Assembly: GCA_038225855.1 (NCBI GenBank)
Contig: JBBRQU010000019.1
Location: forward strand, 1-64,000
Direction of reading: 5' to 3'
DNA length: 64,000 bases
Origin: CAHJXF01 sp038225855
GTDB lineage: Bacteria; Pseudomonadota; Gammaproteobacteria; Burkholderiales; Burkholderiaceae_D
Below are positions 44,664-52,457 of the stretch, one piece after another. Within the stretch, counting starts at the first letter, position 1, and each line of letters opens with the position of its first letter. A program made the position numbers and the translations under genes. Under the pieces are notes generated by a model, which worked only from the letters and a program-made list of their open reading frames with translations, did not search any database and was not told the origin of the DNA.

Positions 44664-46592
44664 TCAACGTCCGCGCATGAACAGCTTGTCGAGATCGCCG
44701 ATCGACCACTGCGTCCAGGTCGGTCGACCGTGATTGCATTGATCGGCGCGCTCGGTGATTTCCATCTGACGCAAGAGCGCATTCATCTCGTCGACCGTGA
44801 GGCGGCGATTGGCGCGCACCGCGCGATGACACGCCATCGTTCCCAGCAGCTCGTTGCGATGCTCGGTCAACACGCGCGAGGCGCCGAAGGCTTCGAGGTC
44901 GCGCAGCACGTTGCGCGTCAACGTCTCGACGTCGCCCGCGTCGTCGTTGGTCGCCAGCAGAGCCGGCAGGGCGCGGACCACGAGCGTGGTGGGCGACAGC
45001 GCGGCGATGTCGAAGCCGAGCGACTTCAACACCTCGGCGCTTTCTTCGACCGTGCCGACCTCGCGCGAATCGGCGCGCAGCGTGACCGGAATCAGCAGGC
45101 TCTGCACCGGCACCGCACCCGCGTCGAGGCTGTTCTTCAGGCGTTCGTAGAGGATGCGTTCGTGCGCCGCATGCATGTCGACCAGCACCAGGCCGCGCGC
45201 GTTCTGCGCGAGGATGTAGATGCCGTGCAATTGCGCGAGAGCAAAGCCGAGACCCGACTCATCGAGCGGTGCGTCGGCCGTCGATGCGGCTGGCGAACGC
45301 CGGAACGTCGCGACGGCATCGATCGCCGAGAACGCGCGATTTCCGTCGGAGAACAGACGCCCATAGGCCGCGAGTGGTTGCGCGACCGCGTGCGAAGTCG
45401 GGCTCGACGGCGCCCACGGGGCGCTGCCCGACGATCGCGCCAGTGCCGCGCCTCGATCGAACGCGCCGCCGTTCGCATCGAGCGCTTGCGCACCGGCCTG
45501 CTCGGCGCCCGCATGACCACCCCCGGCGAGCGCATCGCTGACGCCATGAAAAACGAACTGATGTATGCCGCGCGACTCGCGAAAACGCACTTCGATCTTC
45601 GATGGATGCACGTTGACGTCTACCATCGCGGGATCGAGATCGAGCGCAAGCGCATAGACCGGGTGACGCTCGCCGTGCAACACGTCGCGATACGCGGAAC
45701 GCACCGCGTGGTTGAGCAACTTGTCACGCACGTAGCGACCGTTGACGTAGAAGTATTGCGCGCTCGCCGAAGCGCGGCTCGCACTCGGCAACCCGACGAA
45801 GCCGGTGAATGCGAGCCCGCTTCCATCGACGCCGGCGTCACCGCCGCCATGCCACGCGAGCGGTCGATGCGCGGATGCGAATTTGTCGCCCAGCACCTGC
45901 ATCACGCGCTCGATCGGGGACGCCGCATTGAGATGTTCGACCACGCGGCCGTTGTGCGAGAGCGTGAACGCGATCGCCGGCCGCGCGAGCGCCGCGCGCC
46001 GAAACGCTTCCATGCAATGCCCGAGTTCGGTCTGCTCGGACTTGAGAAATTTGCGTCGCGCGGGCGTTGCGTAATACAGGTCGGCGACTTCGATCACGGT
46101 GCCGACGCCGCCCGAGGCGGGCATCGGTGTTTGCGATGCAGTGGCCTGATCGACGTCCGGCGCGACCAGGCGCAACGCGTGCGCGGCCTCGCGCGTGCGG
46201 CTCGTGAGCGTGACGCGCGCGACCGATGCGATAGCCGCCAGCGCCTCTCCACGAAAGCCCAGCGTCGCGACTCTTTCGAGATCGGCGAGGCTCGCGATCT
46301 TCGAAGTCGCATGGCGTGCGAGCGCGAGCGGCATCTGGTCGCCATCGATGCCGCAGCCATCGTCGGCGATCACGATGCGCCGCGTGCCGCCGCCGTCGAG
46401 CTTGATGTCGATGCGCGTGGCGCCCGCATCGATCGCGTTCTCCAGCAACTCCTTGACCACCGACGCGGGCCGCTCGACGACTTCGCCGGCCGCGATCTGG
46501 CTGATCAGCGCATCGGGCAGCGCGCGGATCGGACGACGCGCGCCAGAGGGCAGGTCAGCGTGCGAGATGGGAGATGGGACGACGGCGTTCAT
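44664..46592 (-). CDS. mutL: DNA mismatch repair protein MutL
   Basis: MutL links MutS mismatch recognition to strand removal. From ATG 46592 (MNAVVPSPISHADLPSGARR) the protein is 642 residues. The GHKL ATPase reads IAAGEVVERPASVVKELLEN, IADDGCGID, RHATSKI and TLGFRGEALAAIASVA. The C-terminal dimerisation domain includes MHAAHERILYERLK and ACHRAVRANRRLT. It lacks an obvious DQHAxxExxxE nuclease motif of the endonuclease type; the sequence VDMHAAHERILYE is the partial match. A longer frame upstream reads through a REP-like element and is not real. Confidence 0.95.
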   Translation of the reverse strand: MNAVVPSPISHADLPSGARRPIRALPDALISQIAAGEVVERPASVVKELLENAIDAGATRIDIKLDGGGTRRIVIADDGCGIDGDQMPLALARHATSKIASLADLERVATLGFRGEALAAIASVARVTLTSRTREAAHALRLVAPDVDQATASQTPMPASGGVGTVIEVADLYYATPARRKFLKSEQTELGHCMEAFRRAALARPAIAFTLSHNGRVVEHLNAASPIERVMQVLGDKFASAHRPLAWHGGGDAGVDGSGLAFTGFVGLPSASRASASAQYFYVNGRYVRDKLLNHAVRSAYRDVLHGERHPVYALALDLDPAMVDVNVHPSKIEVRFRESRGIHQFVFHGVSDALAGGGHAGAEQAGAQALDANGGAFDRGAALARSSGSAPWAPSSPTSHAVAQPLAAYGRLFSDGNRAFSAIDAVATFRRSPAASTADAPLDESGLGFALAQLHGIYILAQNARGLVLVDMHAAHERILYERLKNSLDAGAVPVQSLLIPVTLRADSREVGTVEESAEVLKSLGFDIAALSPTTLVVRALPALLATNDDAGDVETLTRNVLRDLEAFGASRVLTEHRNELLGTMACHRAVRANRRLTVDEMNALLRQMEITERADQCNHGRPTWTQWSIGDLDKLFMRGR

Positions 46593-46639
46593 GCGTGGGT
46601 GCTGCGGTCCTTCAAGTGAAAGCGTGGCCCTGGTCGTTC

Positions 46640-46713
46640 CCGTCGTTCCCGCGAAAGCGGGAACCCAGTGTCGTTGGCACAAGTCGCTGGGTCCCCGCTT
46701 TCGCGGGGACGAC
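46640..46713. repeat. Paired inverted REP-like palindromes (GCGAAAGC type)
   Basis: CGTTCCCGCGAAAGCGGGAA followed by CCCAG faces CTGGGTCCCCGCTTTCGCGGGGACGAC. Each arm is itself a palindrome, and together they can form a large stem. It sits in the divergent mutL/DedA interval, where it could affect both promoters. Confidence 0.8.
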
Positions 46714-46794
46714 AGGAGGGCGCGAGGGCCGCAAATTATAGGCCGCCCCCTCGTGTACCATCGCCGGCCTGTTTGGTTTTCGAGGGAACTCCGC

Positions 46795-47445
46795 TTGGAT
46801 CTGCTTCTTCAAATCGTCGACTTCGTCCTGCATCTCGACGTCCACCTCACCGACCTGGTCGCGCAGTACGGCGTGCTGATCTATCTGATCCTGTTCGCGA
46901 TCGTGTTTGCGGAGACGGGTCTGGTCGTCACGCCGTTCCTGCCGGGCGATTCGCTGCTGTTCACGGCCGGCGCCATCGCCGCGGTCGGCAGCATGGATCC
47001 GTGGCTGCTCTTCATCGTGCTCAGCGTCGCCGCGATTCTCGGCAACACGTCGAACTACTGGATCGGACGTTACTTCGGCCAGCGCGTTTTCCAGTGGGAG
47101 AACTCGCGCTGGTTCAATCGGCGCGCGCTCGACGAGACGCATGCCTTCTATGAAAAATACGGGCCGCTCGCACTGACGATCGCGCGCTTCCTGCCGATCG
47201 TGCGGACCTTCGCGCCCTTCGTAGCCGGCGTGGGTGCGATGAAACACTCAACCTTTCAGCTTTACAGCGCGCTGGGCGGGGTGCTGTGGGTCGCGTCCTT
47301 CGTTGCGCTCGGGTTTTTCTTCGGCAACCTTCCTTTCGTCAAGTCGCACCTCGCGTTCATCATGGTGGGTGTGATCGTGATCTCGTTGCTGCCGCTCGCG
47401 TGGGCGGCGCTGGCGCGCAAGCGCAGCGGCAGCGCGGCGCGCTGA
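46795..47445 (+). CDS. dedA: DedA family membrane protein
   Basis: A 216-residue membrane protein of the DedA family, linked to lipid scrambling and membrane homeostasis. Typical blocks: FAETGLVVTPFLPGDSLLFT, GNTSNYWIGRYFGQRVFQ, FYEKYGPLALTIARFLPIVR and FAPFVAGVGAMKHSTFQLY. No ATG fits the N-terminus; the start is most likely TTG 46795, which has Shine-Dalgarno GAGGGA at 46782-46787. An in-frame GTG lies at 46753. Followed 26 bp later by queE. Confidence 0.88.
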   Translation: MDLLLQIVDFVLHLDVHLTDLVAQYGVLIYLILFAIVFAETGLVVTPFLPGDSLLFTAGAIAAVGSMDPWLLFIVLSVAAILGNTSNYWIGRYFGQRVFQWENSRWFNRRALDETHAFYEKYGPLALTIARFLPIVRTFAPFVAGVGAMKHSTFQLYSALGGVLWVASFVALGFFFGNLPFVKSHLAFIMVGVIVISLLPLAWAALARKRSGSAAR

Positions 47446-47471
47446 ACCAAGTGCGCGGGGAGCATCGAGCC

Positions 47472-48143
47472 GTGGCCTACGCCGTCAAGGAAATCTTCTA
47501 CACACTGCAGGGCGAAGGCGCGAACGCCGGACGTCCCGCGGTGTTCTGCCGCTTTGCCGGCTGCAACCTGTGGAGCGGTCGCGAGGCCGATCGCGCCGGT
47601 GCCGTCTGCACGTTCTGCGATACCGACTTCGTCGGCGCCGATGGCATCGGCGGCGGCAAGTTCGCGAACGCCGATGCGTTGGCCGATGCGGTCGCATCGC
47701 ACTGGCCGGCTGCGTGCGCTGCGTCCGCGGCGGCTCGCTTCGTCGTCTGCACCGGCGGCGAGCCGGCGCTGCAACTCGATGCCGCTCTCGTCGATGCCCT
47801 GCATGCGCGGAGGTTTTCGATTGCGATCGAGACCAACGGCACGCTGCCGCTGCCCGCAGGCATCGACTGGATTTGCGTCAGCCCCAAGTCGGACGCGCGC
47901 GTGGTGGTGACATCGGGCGATGAACTCAAGCTCGTCTATCCACAAGCGCGCGCGATGCCCGAGCGCTTCGCCGAACTGGCCTTCGATCACTTCCTGATTC
48001 AGCCGATGGACGGGCTGGCCGGCGACCTCGAGCATCAGTTGACCTCGCGTTCGACCAACACCGAGCGCGCCGTAGAATATTGCCTTTCGCATCCGCAATG
48101 GCGGCTGTCGATGCAGACCCACAAGCTGCTCGGCATCCGCTGA
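47472..48143 (+). CDS. queE: 7-carboxy-7-deazaguanine synthase
   Basis: QueE is the radical SAM enzyme that contracts carboxytetrahydropterin to 7-carboxy-7-deazaguanine in queuosine synthesis. From GTG 47472 the protein has 223 residues: AYAVKEIFYTLQGEGANAGR, then a variant cluster motif C31 ... C46-T-F-C49 (14 residues between the first two), the form of proteobacterial QueE. VVCTGGEPALQLD, ETNGTLPLP and WICVSPKSD follow. queD lies 12 bp downstream. Confidence 0.93.
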   Translation: MAYAVKEIFYTLQGEGANAGRPAVFCRFAGCNLWSGREADRAGAVCTFCDTDFVGADGIGGGKFANADALADAVASHWPAACAASAAARFVVCTGGEPALQLDAALVDALHARRFSIAIETNGTLPLPAGIDWICVSPKSDARVVVTSGDELKLVYPQARAMPERFAELAFDHFLIQPMDGLAGDLEHQLTSRSTNTERAVEYCLSHPQWRLSMQTHKLLGIR

Positions 48144-48155
48144 TTCACTTCTTTC

Positions 48156-48608
48156 ATGACCGAGCTCACCTACGAATTCTGGTTCGACGCGGCCCACCAG
48201 TTCTGCCACATGCCGAGCGGACACAAGTATCACGGGCTGCACGGCCACTCGTTTCGCGTCGAGATCGCGGTGCGCGGCACACCCGATCCGCAGAGCGGAT
48301 TCGTCGTCGACTTCGCGCAGCTCGAATCCGCGGGCGAGAGCATTCGCGAGCGCCTCGATCATCGTTTCCTGAACGAGATCGTGGGACTCGAAACGCCCAG
48401 TCTCGAACATATCTCGCGCTTCATCTGGGATCAGTTGAAGCCGCGCTTTGCGGGATTGACGCGCGTCGCGATTCGTCGCGACTCGCATCGCCAGGGTTGC
48501 GTTTACACCGGCGGGGAGGTCGAGGGTGCTGTCGATGCGGCAGTCGACGCGGCAGTCGACTCGGCGCGCGCGCGCGACTCTGCCCTGGCCGGCGTGCCGC
48601 GCGCATGA
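48156..48608 (+). CDS. queD: 6-carboxytetrahydropterin synthase (variant)
   Basis: QueD converts dihydroneopterin triphosphate to carboxytetrahydropterin. 150 residues; zinc His14, His29 and His31 are present in FDAAHQF and LHGHSF. In E. coli-type QueD the catalytic Cys sits in GHKC; here the site reads GHKYHG, with Tyr25. Cys17 (HQFCHMPSGH) is the only nearby Cys and might substitute. The body (RLDHRFLNEIVGLETPSLEH, RDSHRQGCVYTG) is otherwise standard. The C-terminal 30 residues are a low-complexity VDAAVDAAVDSARARDSA tail from short DNA repeats. The stop overlaps the next start by ATGA. Confidence 0.88.
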   Translation: MTELTYEFWFDAAHQFCHMPSGHKYHGLHGHSFRVEIAVRGTPDPQSGFVVDFAQLESAGESIRERLDHRFLNEIVGLETPSLEHISRFIWDQLKPRFAGLTRVAIRRDSHRQGCVYTGGEVEGAVDAAVDAAVDSARARDSALAGVPRA

Positions 48609-49480
48609 CGGTCGAACCGAATCCGCCGGTCGTTGAGGCCTCGATACTTGACACCTCAAGCATTGCGCCGCCCGCCGATCCGCCGTGGAGCCTCGATACG
48701 CTGATCGCGCGTCTGATCGCGGCGCGACGCGGCGGTGAGCGCGTGACCGCTGAACGCATTCTTTCGGCGGTGGAGTCCTCCGACGTCGCCTATCAAGTGC
48801 AGGCACGCGTCGATGCCGCCCTGTGGCCCGATGCGTCGCCTTCGGTGTGGAAGGCCGGCGCCGATTCACGCGGCAGCCTGCCGACGGCCGCGCCGATCGC
48901 GCCTGCTCTCGTGCATGCAAGCCCCGCAGCGATCCCCGCCGCCTGGTTCGCAACGCGCATCGTCGAAGCCGAGATCGCCTATCGCTTCGGCTGCGACCTG
49001 CCGCCGCGCGCGACGTCCTACACGACGGACGAAGTGGCCGAAGCGATCGCCGCCATGCATGTCGCCATCGAGATCGTCGATCCGCGCATCGCGGACTTCG
49101 CGACCGCATCGCCGCTCGCCAAGCTCGCCGATCACCTGGTCAACGGAGCGTTCGTGTTGGGTGACGGCATCGCCAACTGGCGGCGTGTCGATTTGCGCAA
49201 ACAGAAGGCGACGCTGGCGATCGACGGCAAACTACACGAGGCAGCAGTCGGCTCGCACGGCCTCGGCAATCCCGCGGTGTTGCTGCCGTGGTTCGTCGCG
49301 CATCTGGGGCGACTGCCGACCTGGGATGTCGATAGTCATGCCGGACCGCCGCGCGGCGTGAAGGCGGGTGATGTGGTGACCACCGGTTCGTGGACCAAGG
49401 TCGTCGAAGCGCGCGCGAAGCAGCGGGTCGAGGTGAGCTTCGTCGGTATCGGGACGGCGACGGTGACGTTTATCGTTTGA
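48605..49480 (+). CDS. 2-keto-4-pentenoate hydratase family protein
   Basis: A 291-residue member of the fumarylacetoacetase-fold hydratase/decarboxylase group (MhpD-like). Blocks: VHASPAAIPAAWFATRIVEA, AEIAYRFGCDLPPR, VAIEIVDPRI, LADHLVNGAFVLGDGIANWR and GDVVTTGSWTKVVEARAKQR. The acidic metal-binding residues in EAEIAYRF and EIVD are in place. It is translationally linked to queD, but no aromatic meta-cleavage genes are nearby, so its substrate is unknown. Confidence 0.87.
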   Translation: MTVEPNPPVVEASILDTSSIAPPADPPWSLDTLIARLIAARRGGERVTAERILSAVESSDVAYQVQARVDAALWPDASPSVWKAGADSRGSLPTAAPIAPALVHASPAAIPAAWFATRIVEAEIAYRFGCDLPPRATSYTTDEVAEAIAAMHVAIEIVDPRIADFATASPLAKLADHLVNGAFVLGDGIANWRRVDLRKQKATLAIDGKLHEAAVGSHGLGNPAVLLPWFVAHLGRLPTWDVDSHAGPPRGVKAGDVVTTGSWTKVVEARAKQRVEVSFVGIGTATVTFIV

Positions 49481-49529
49481 AATATCGTCGCGGAAGTCTT
49501 CGATGTCGTCGACGTTGCTATTGCATTTG

Positions 49530-49616
49530 ACGTCTTCCCGGCGAAGGCCGGGATCCAAGTTTGGCTTTCCGTGCGACCGACCAGCAACTTGGGCCCCGGC
49601 CTTCGCCGGGGAGACA
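49530..49616. repeat. Paired inverted REP-like palindromes (GCGAAGGC type)
   Basis: CCCGGCGAAGGCCGGGATCCAAG faces CTTGGGCCCCGGCCTTCGCC between two convergent genes. The arms are perfectly suited to form a strong RNA hairpin in both transcripts. No gene lies in this 136-bp gap. Confidence 0.82.
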
Positions 49617-50228
49617 CTATTTACTGCCGCCGGCGTGCTCGACCAGTACCCGTCGTGCCACCTCATAGCACTCATCGATATGCTGATTGCCCAGCATCTT
49701 CATCGCGCCGAAGCTGATCGACGCTGACAGCGCCTGTCCCAGCAGCGGCACGAACTTCACGATGCCCTTGGTGGTGACGCGCATGCCCAGCTTCATCAGC
49801 ACCTTGATGACCAGCTCGCGCGTGACGAGGCGCCCGACGAGACTGGCCCCGAGGCTGCTGATGAACATCATCACGACGCTACGCGTTTCGGTATCGAGCT
49901 CATCGATCTGCGCCGGCGTGAGGCCAAATTTTCCGTTGATCTTCGGCAGCAGCTTGACGAGGATCGCGACGTCGGTGCCGATGTCGAATGCCGGCAACGG
50001 CACCACCGCTGCGCCGGCCGACCACGCAGCGCGGCGTGTCACCAGCGCACGGCATTCATCGCGAATCGCATCGAGCCGCCGTAGCATGTCTGACATCGAC
50101 GTGTCGACCGACTCGCTCACCACGAGCGGACTTGCGCGCGGGGACGCCGGCGCGGGGTCGTCGGTGCGCCGCGCATCACGCACGCGCAGCACCGCGTCCC
50201 AGAATGATTTCGCGGGGTTGGGCTTCAA
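49617..50228 (-). CDS. Hypothetical membrane-associated protein
   Basis: A protein of about 200 residues; I do not recognise a firm family. Features: a polar N-terminus, then hydrophobic helices GAAVVPLPAFDIGTDVAILV, SVVMMFISSLGASLVGR, IVKFVPLLGQALSASISFGAM and a C-terminal HIDECYEVARRVL. The pattern loosely resembles membrane segments of DUF697/EcsC-like proteins. The open frame starts at TTG 50228, overlapping the stop of the tiny upstream gene; ATG 50096 is another start. It shares direction with the Kbp-like remnant. Confidence 0.65.
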   Translation of the reverse strand: MKPNPAKSFWDAVLRVRDARRTDDPAPASPRASPLVVSESVDTSMSDMLRRLDAIRDECRALVTRRAAWSAGAAVVPLPAFDIGTDVAILVKLLPKINGKFGLTPAQIDELDTETRSVVMMFISSLGASLVGRLVTRELVIKVLMKLGMRVTTKGIVKFVPLLGQALSASISFGAMKMLGNQHIDECYEVARRVLVEHAGGSK

Positions 50229-50353
50229 GTCCCAGCTCGGGCCGTAGGCGCGATGCGAAGCACCTGGCCCGGATAGATTGGATCGGCGCCCCTGGCGTCG
50301 CGCTGACCGAAAAAAGTTTCGTCGGCTTCCTTGATGAAACTGATCAGACTCAT
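50225..50353 (-). pseudogene. Internally deleted LysM/BON (Kbp/YgaU-like) gene remnant
   Basis: A 42-residue frame with an excellent Shine-Dalgarno (AGGAGGA). The first residues MSLISFIKEADETFF match the start of Kbp/YgaU-type proteins, and PIYPGQVLRIAP matches their LysM end; the roughly 100 residues normally between (BON domain and most of LysM) are missing. The joint lies around QRDARGAD. The frame is still open, so a short peptide may be made. This looks like an in-frame deletion of a potassium-binding-type protein. Confidence 0.7.
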
Positions 50354-50476
50354 GAGTCCTCCTGGTCGATTTCTGGTTGCGTTCAAACGCGATGACGATG
50401 GTCGACCACGCTGATACGATCCGGGGTCAGGAGGATGCTCGTTTTGAAGGGGTAATAGGCTGATGCGAGCCCGCGC

Positions 50477-51877
50477 TCAACTCGTCAAGCGCGTCTTCGC
50501 CAGCGGCGGGTTCTTCGCGAAATATTTACGTATGCCCTTCACGATCGCGTCCGCCAAGCGATCCTGATACGCGTCGTCATTGAGCCGCTTCTCTTCGTCG
50601 GGATTACTGATGAACGCGGTCTCGATCAGGATGCTGGGGATGTCGGGCGCCTTCAACACCGCGAATCCGGCCTGCTCGACTTCGCCGCGATGCAGGCGAT
50701 TGACGCCGCCGATCTCGCGCAGCACCGCGTTGCCGAGCTTCAGGCTGTCGTTGATCTGCGCGGTCGTCGAGAGGTCGAGCAGCACGCCCGCCAGTTGCCG
50801 ATCGTGCGCCGCGAGGTTGACGCCGCCGATCAGGTCGGCCGCGTTCTCCTTGTTGGCCAGCCAACGCGCGGCGGTCGACGACGCGCCACGCTCGGAGAGC
50901 GCGAACACCGAAGAGCCGTGCGCATCGGGCGACACGAAGGCGTCTGCGTGAATCGACACGAACAGATCGGCCTGTACGCGGCGCGCCTTTTGCACGCGCA
51001 CGTGGAGCGGCACGAAGAAGTCCGCGTCGCGCGTCAGCATGCAGCGCACGTTAGGCTCGGCGTCGAGCCTGGCGCGCAGACGCTTGGCGATCTCGAGCAC
51101 GACGTTCTTCTCGTGGCTGCCGCCCTGGCCGACCGCGCCCGGGTCTTCGCCGCCATGGCCGGGGTCGAGCGCGATCGTGATGATGCGCGTCACCGCGGGC
51201 GGCTTCTTCGCGAATGGGTCGTTTCTGACCCCTGCCGTGTCTTGTGGGCCCGGCTTCTGCAGCGGCCTGGCGCCGGGATCGATGCGCGCGTCGGCCATCA
51301 GCTCGGGCGGACCTTCGCGCTTGATCAGGATCTCGCCATCGGGTTTCTCGAGAAAGGCGAGCAGCGGATCGTCGGATTGATTCGGATAGAGATCGAAGAC
51401 GAGGCGATAGCGATAGTCGCCGGCGGGCACGAGATTGAAGACCTGCGGATTCACGCGGCCCTTGAGATCGAGCACGATGCGAATTACGTTGGGCCGGTTC
51501 TGCCCGACGCGCACCTGGCGGATGTAGGGATCGTTCGGCTGAATCTTCGCGACGAGGTCGCGCAACGCGGCGTCGAGTTGCAGACCTTCGATGTCGACCA
51601 CGAGTCGATCGGGATCGTCGACGACGAAATGCGTGGCCTTCAACGCCGAGTCGCTCTCGATCGTGACGCGGCTGTAGTCGCTTGCGGGCCAGACACGCAC
51701 GCCGACGATGCCCGCTGCGTGTGCCGCTTCGGTGAAGACCACCGCCAGCGACAACAGCGCCGGCAAGCGCGCCGCGCCGATCAGGCCGCCCTTTACTCCT
51801 GCTTTGAGCAGTCGTCTTCGCGCATGGACGACGACACCCTGGACGACAACCCTGCGAGGTCGATGCGATTCAGCCAT
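50477..51877 (-). CDS. N-acetylmuramoyl-L-alanine amidase with AMIN domain
   Basis: A 466-residue periplasmic cell-wall amidase. Tat-like N-terminus with ARRRLLKAG followed by a hydrophobic stretch ending AAHAAG. An AMIN targeting domain (about 55-160, VGVRVWPASDYSRVTIESDS) and an Amidase_3 domain (from about 235, ITIALDPGHGGEDPGAVGQ; also VSIHADAF and SILIETAFISNPDEE) with zinc ligands His and Glu in place. It cleaves septal peptidoglycan in the way of AmiC of E. coli. Its first 85 bp overlap the end of tsaE, a common arrangement for this pair. Confidence 0.93.
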   Translation of the reverse strand: MAESHRPRRVVVQGVVVHARRRLLKAGVKGGLIGAARLPALLSLAVVFTEAAHAAGIVGVRVWPASDYSRVTIESDSALKATHFVVDDPDRLVVDIEGLQLDAALRDLVAKIQPNDPYIRQVRVGQNRPNVIRIVLDLKGRVNPQVFNLVPAGDYRYRLVFDLYPNQSDDPLLAFLEKPDGEILIKREGPPELMADARIDPGARPLQKPGPQDTAGVRNDPFAKKPPAVTRIITIALDPGHGGEDPGAVGQGGSHEKNVVLEIAKRLRARLDAEPNVRCMLTRDADFFVPLHVRVQKARRVQADLFVSIHADAFVSPDAHGSSVFALSERGASSTAARWLANKENAADLIGGVNLAAHDRQLAGVLLDLSTTAQINDSLKLGNAVLREIGGVNRLHRGEVEQAGFAVLKAPDIPSILIETAFISNPDEEKRLNDDAYQDRLADAIVKGIRKYFAKNPPLAKTRLTS

Positions 51878-52440
51878 TGCGCGCCTCGTTCACTCTCGGC
51901 ATCGACGATCGCAACGCGACCGTCACCGCGCGCTTCGAGCGTGACGTGCAGGTCGGGCGCGGGCAGGAGAGTGCCGGCCTCGGATGAAGCTCGTTCGGGC
52001 CATTCGACCAAGCGCAATGCGGCATCGGAGAAGTAGTCTCGAAAGCCCGCGTCCAGCCATTCATGCGGATTTTCGAATCTATAAAAATCAAAGTGATAAC
52101 AGTATAAGTTCATGCGTTGTCGAGTTGCCACCCCTTTTGGTATTTCGACCACATACGGCTCGACCAGCGTGTAGGTCGGACTCTTGATGCGGCCGGTGAC
52201 GCCCAGGTGCTTGAGCAACGCGCGAACCAGCGTGGTCTTGCCCGCGCCGAGCTCACCCGAAAGATGGATGGTGAAGCCCGTGTCAACCATGGTTGACACC
52301 ATGAAAATCTCGACGACGAGTTCGCCGAACGCAACGCCGAGCGCGTGCGTCGCGGCCTCGTCGGGCAAGTCGCATTGCATGCGGGCGCGCGGCGAGGGCG
52401 GGCGCGGGGGCGGAGGCGGGGGCAGGGGAGTCGAAGTCAT
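51793..52440 (-). CDS. tsaE: tRNA t6A biosynthesis ATPase TsaE
   Basis: TsaE supports TsaBCD in making t6A37 on tRNA. 215 residues, longer than the usual 150-160. P-loop SGELGAGKTTLVRALLKHLG, SPTYTLVEPY and YHFDFYRFENPHEWLDAGFR are canonical. Extra length comes from a proline-rich N-terminus (PPPPPPRPP), an insertion with a 20-bp palindrome that reads MVSTMVDTG, a loop EIPKGVATRQ and a C-terminal extension that runs 85 bp into the amidase gene. Confidence 0.92.
   Translation of the reverse strand: MTSTPLPPPPPPRPPSPRARMQCDLPDEAATHALGVAFGELVVEIFMVSTMVDTGFTIHLSGELGAGKTTLVRALLKHLGVTGRIKSPTYTLVEPYVVEIPKGVATRQRMNLYCYHFDFYRFENPHEWLDAGFRDYFSDAALRLVEWPERASSEAGTLLPAPDLHVTLEARGDGRVAIVDAESERGAQWLNRIDLAGLSSRVSSSMREDDCSKQE
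52280..52299. repeat. Perfect 20-bp palindrome inside tsaE
   Basis: GTGTCAACCATGGTTGACAC is a perfect palindrome read in frame as VSTMVDT. A related site, TTGTCAACTTTGGTTGACAC, lies in yhdP at 3313-3332 (17 of 20 bases shared), read in frame as VSTKVDN. Both sit in loop-like parts of the proteins. Confidence 0.8.
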
Positions 52441-52457
52441 ACAATCGTTGCGTGACG

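Noticed and set aside
44184..46619. Plus-strand frame of about 810 codons opposite miaA and mutL
   Set aside because: It is antisense to two certain genes and lacks any domain.
46593..46682. Longer MutL N-terminus (through WVPAFAGTTG)
   Set aside because: That peptide is the usual translation of a GCGAAAGC REP-like element, and the canonical MutL start region follows at 46592.
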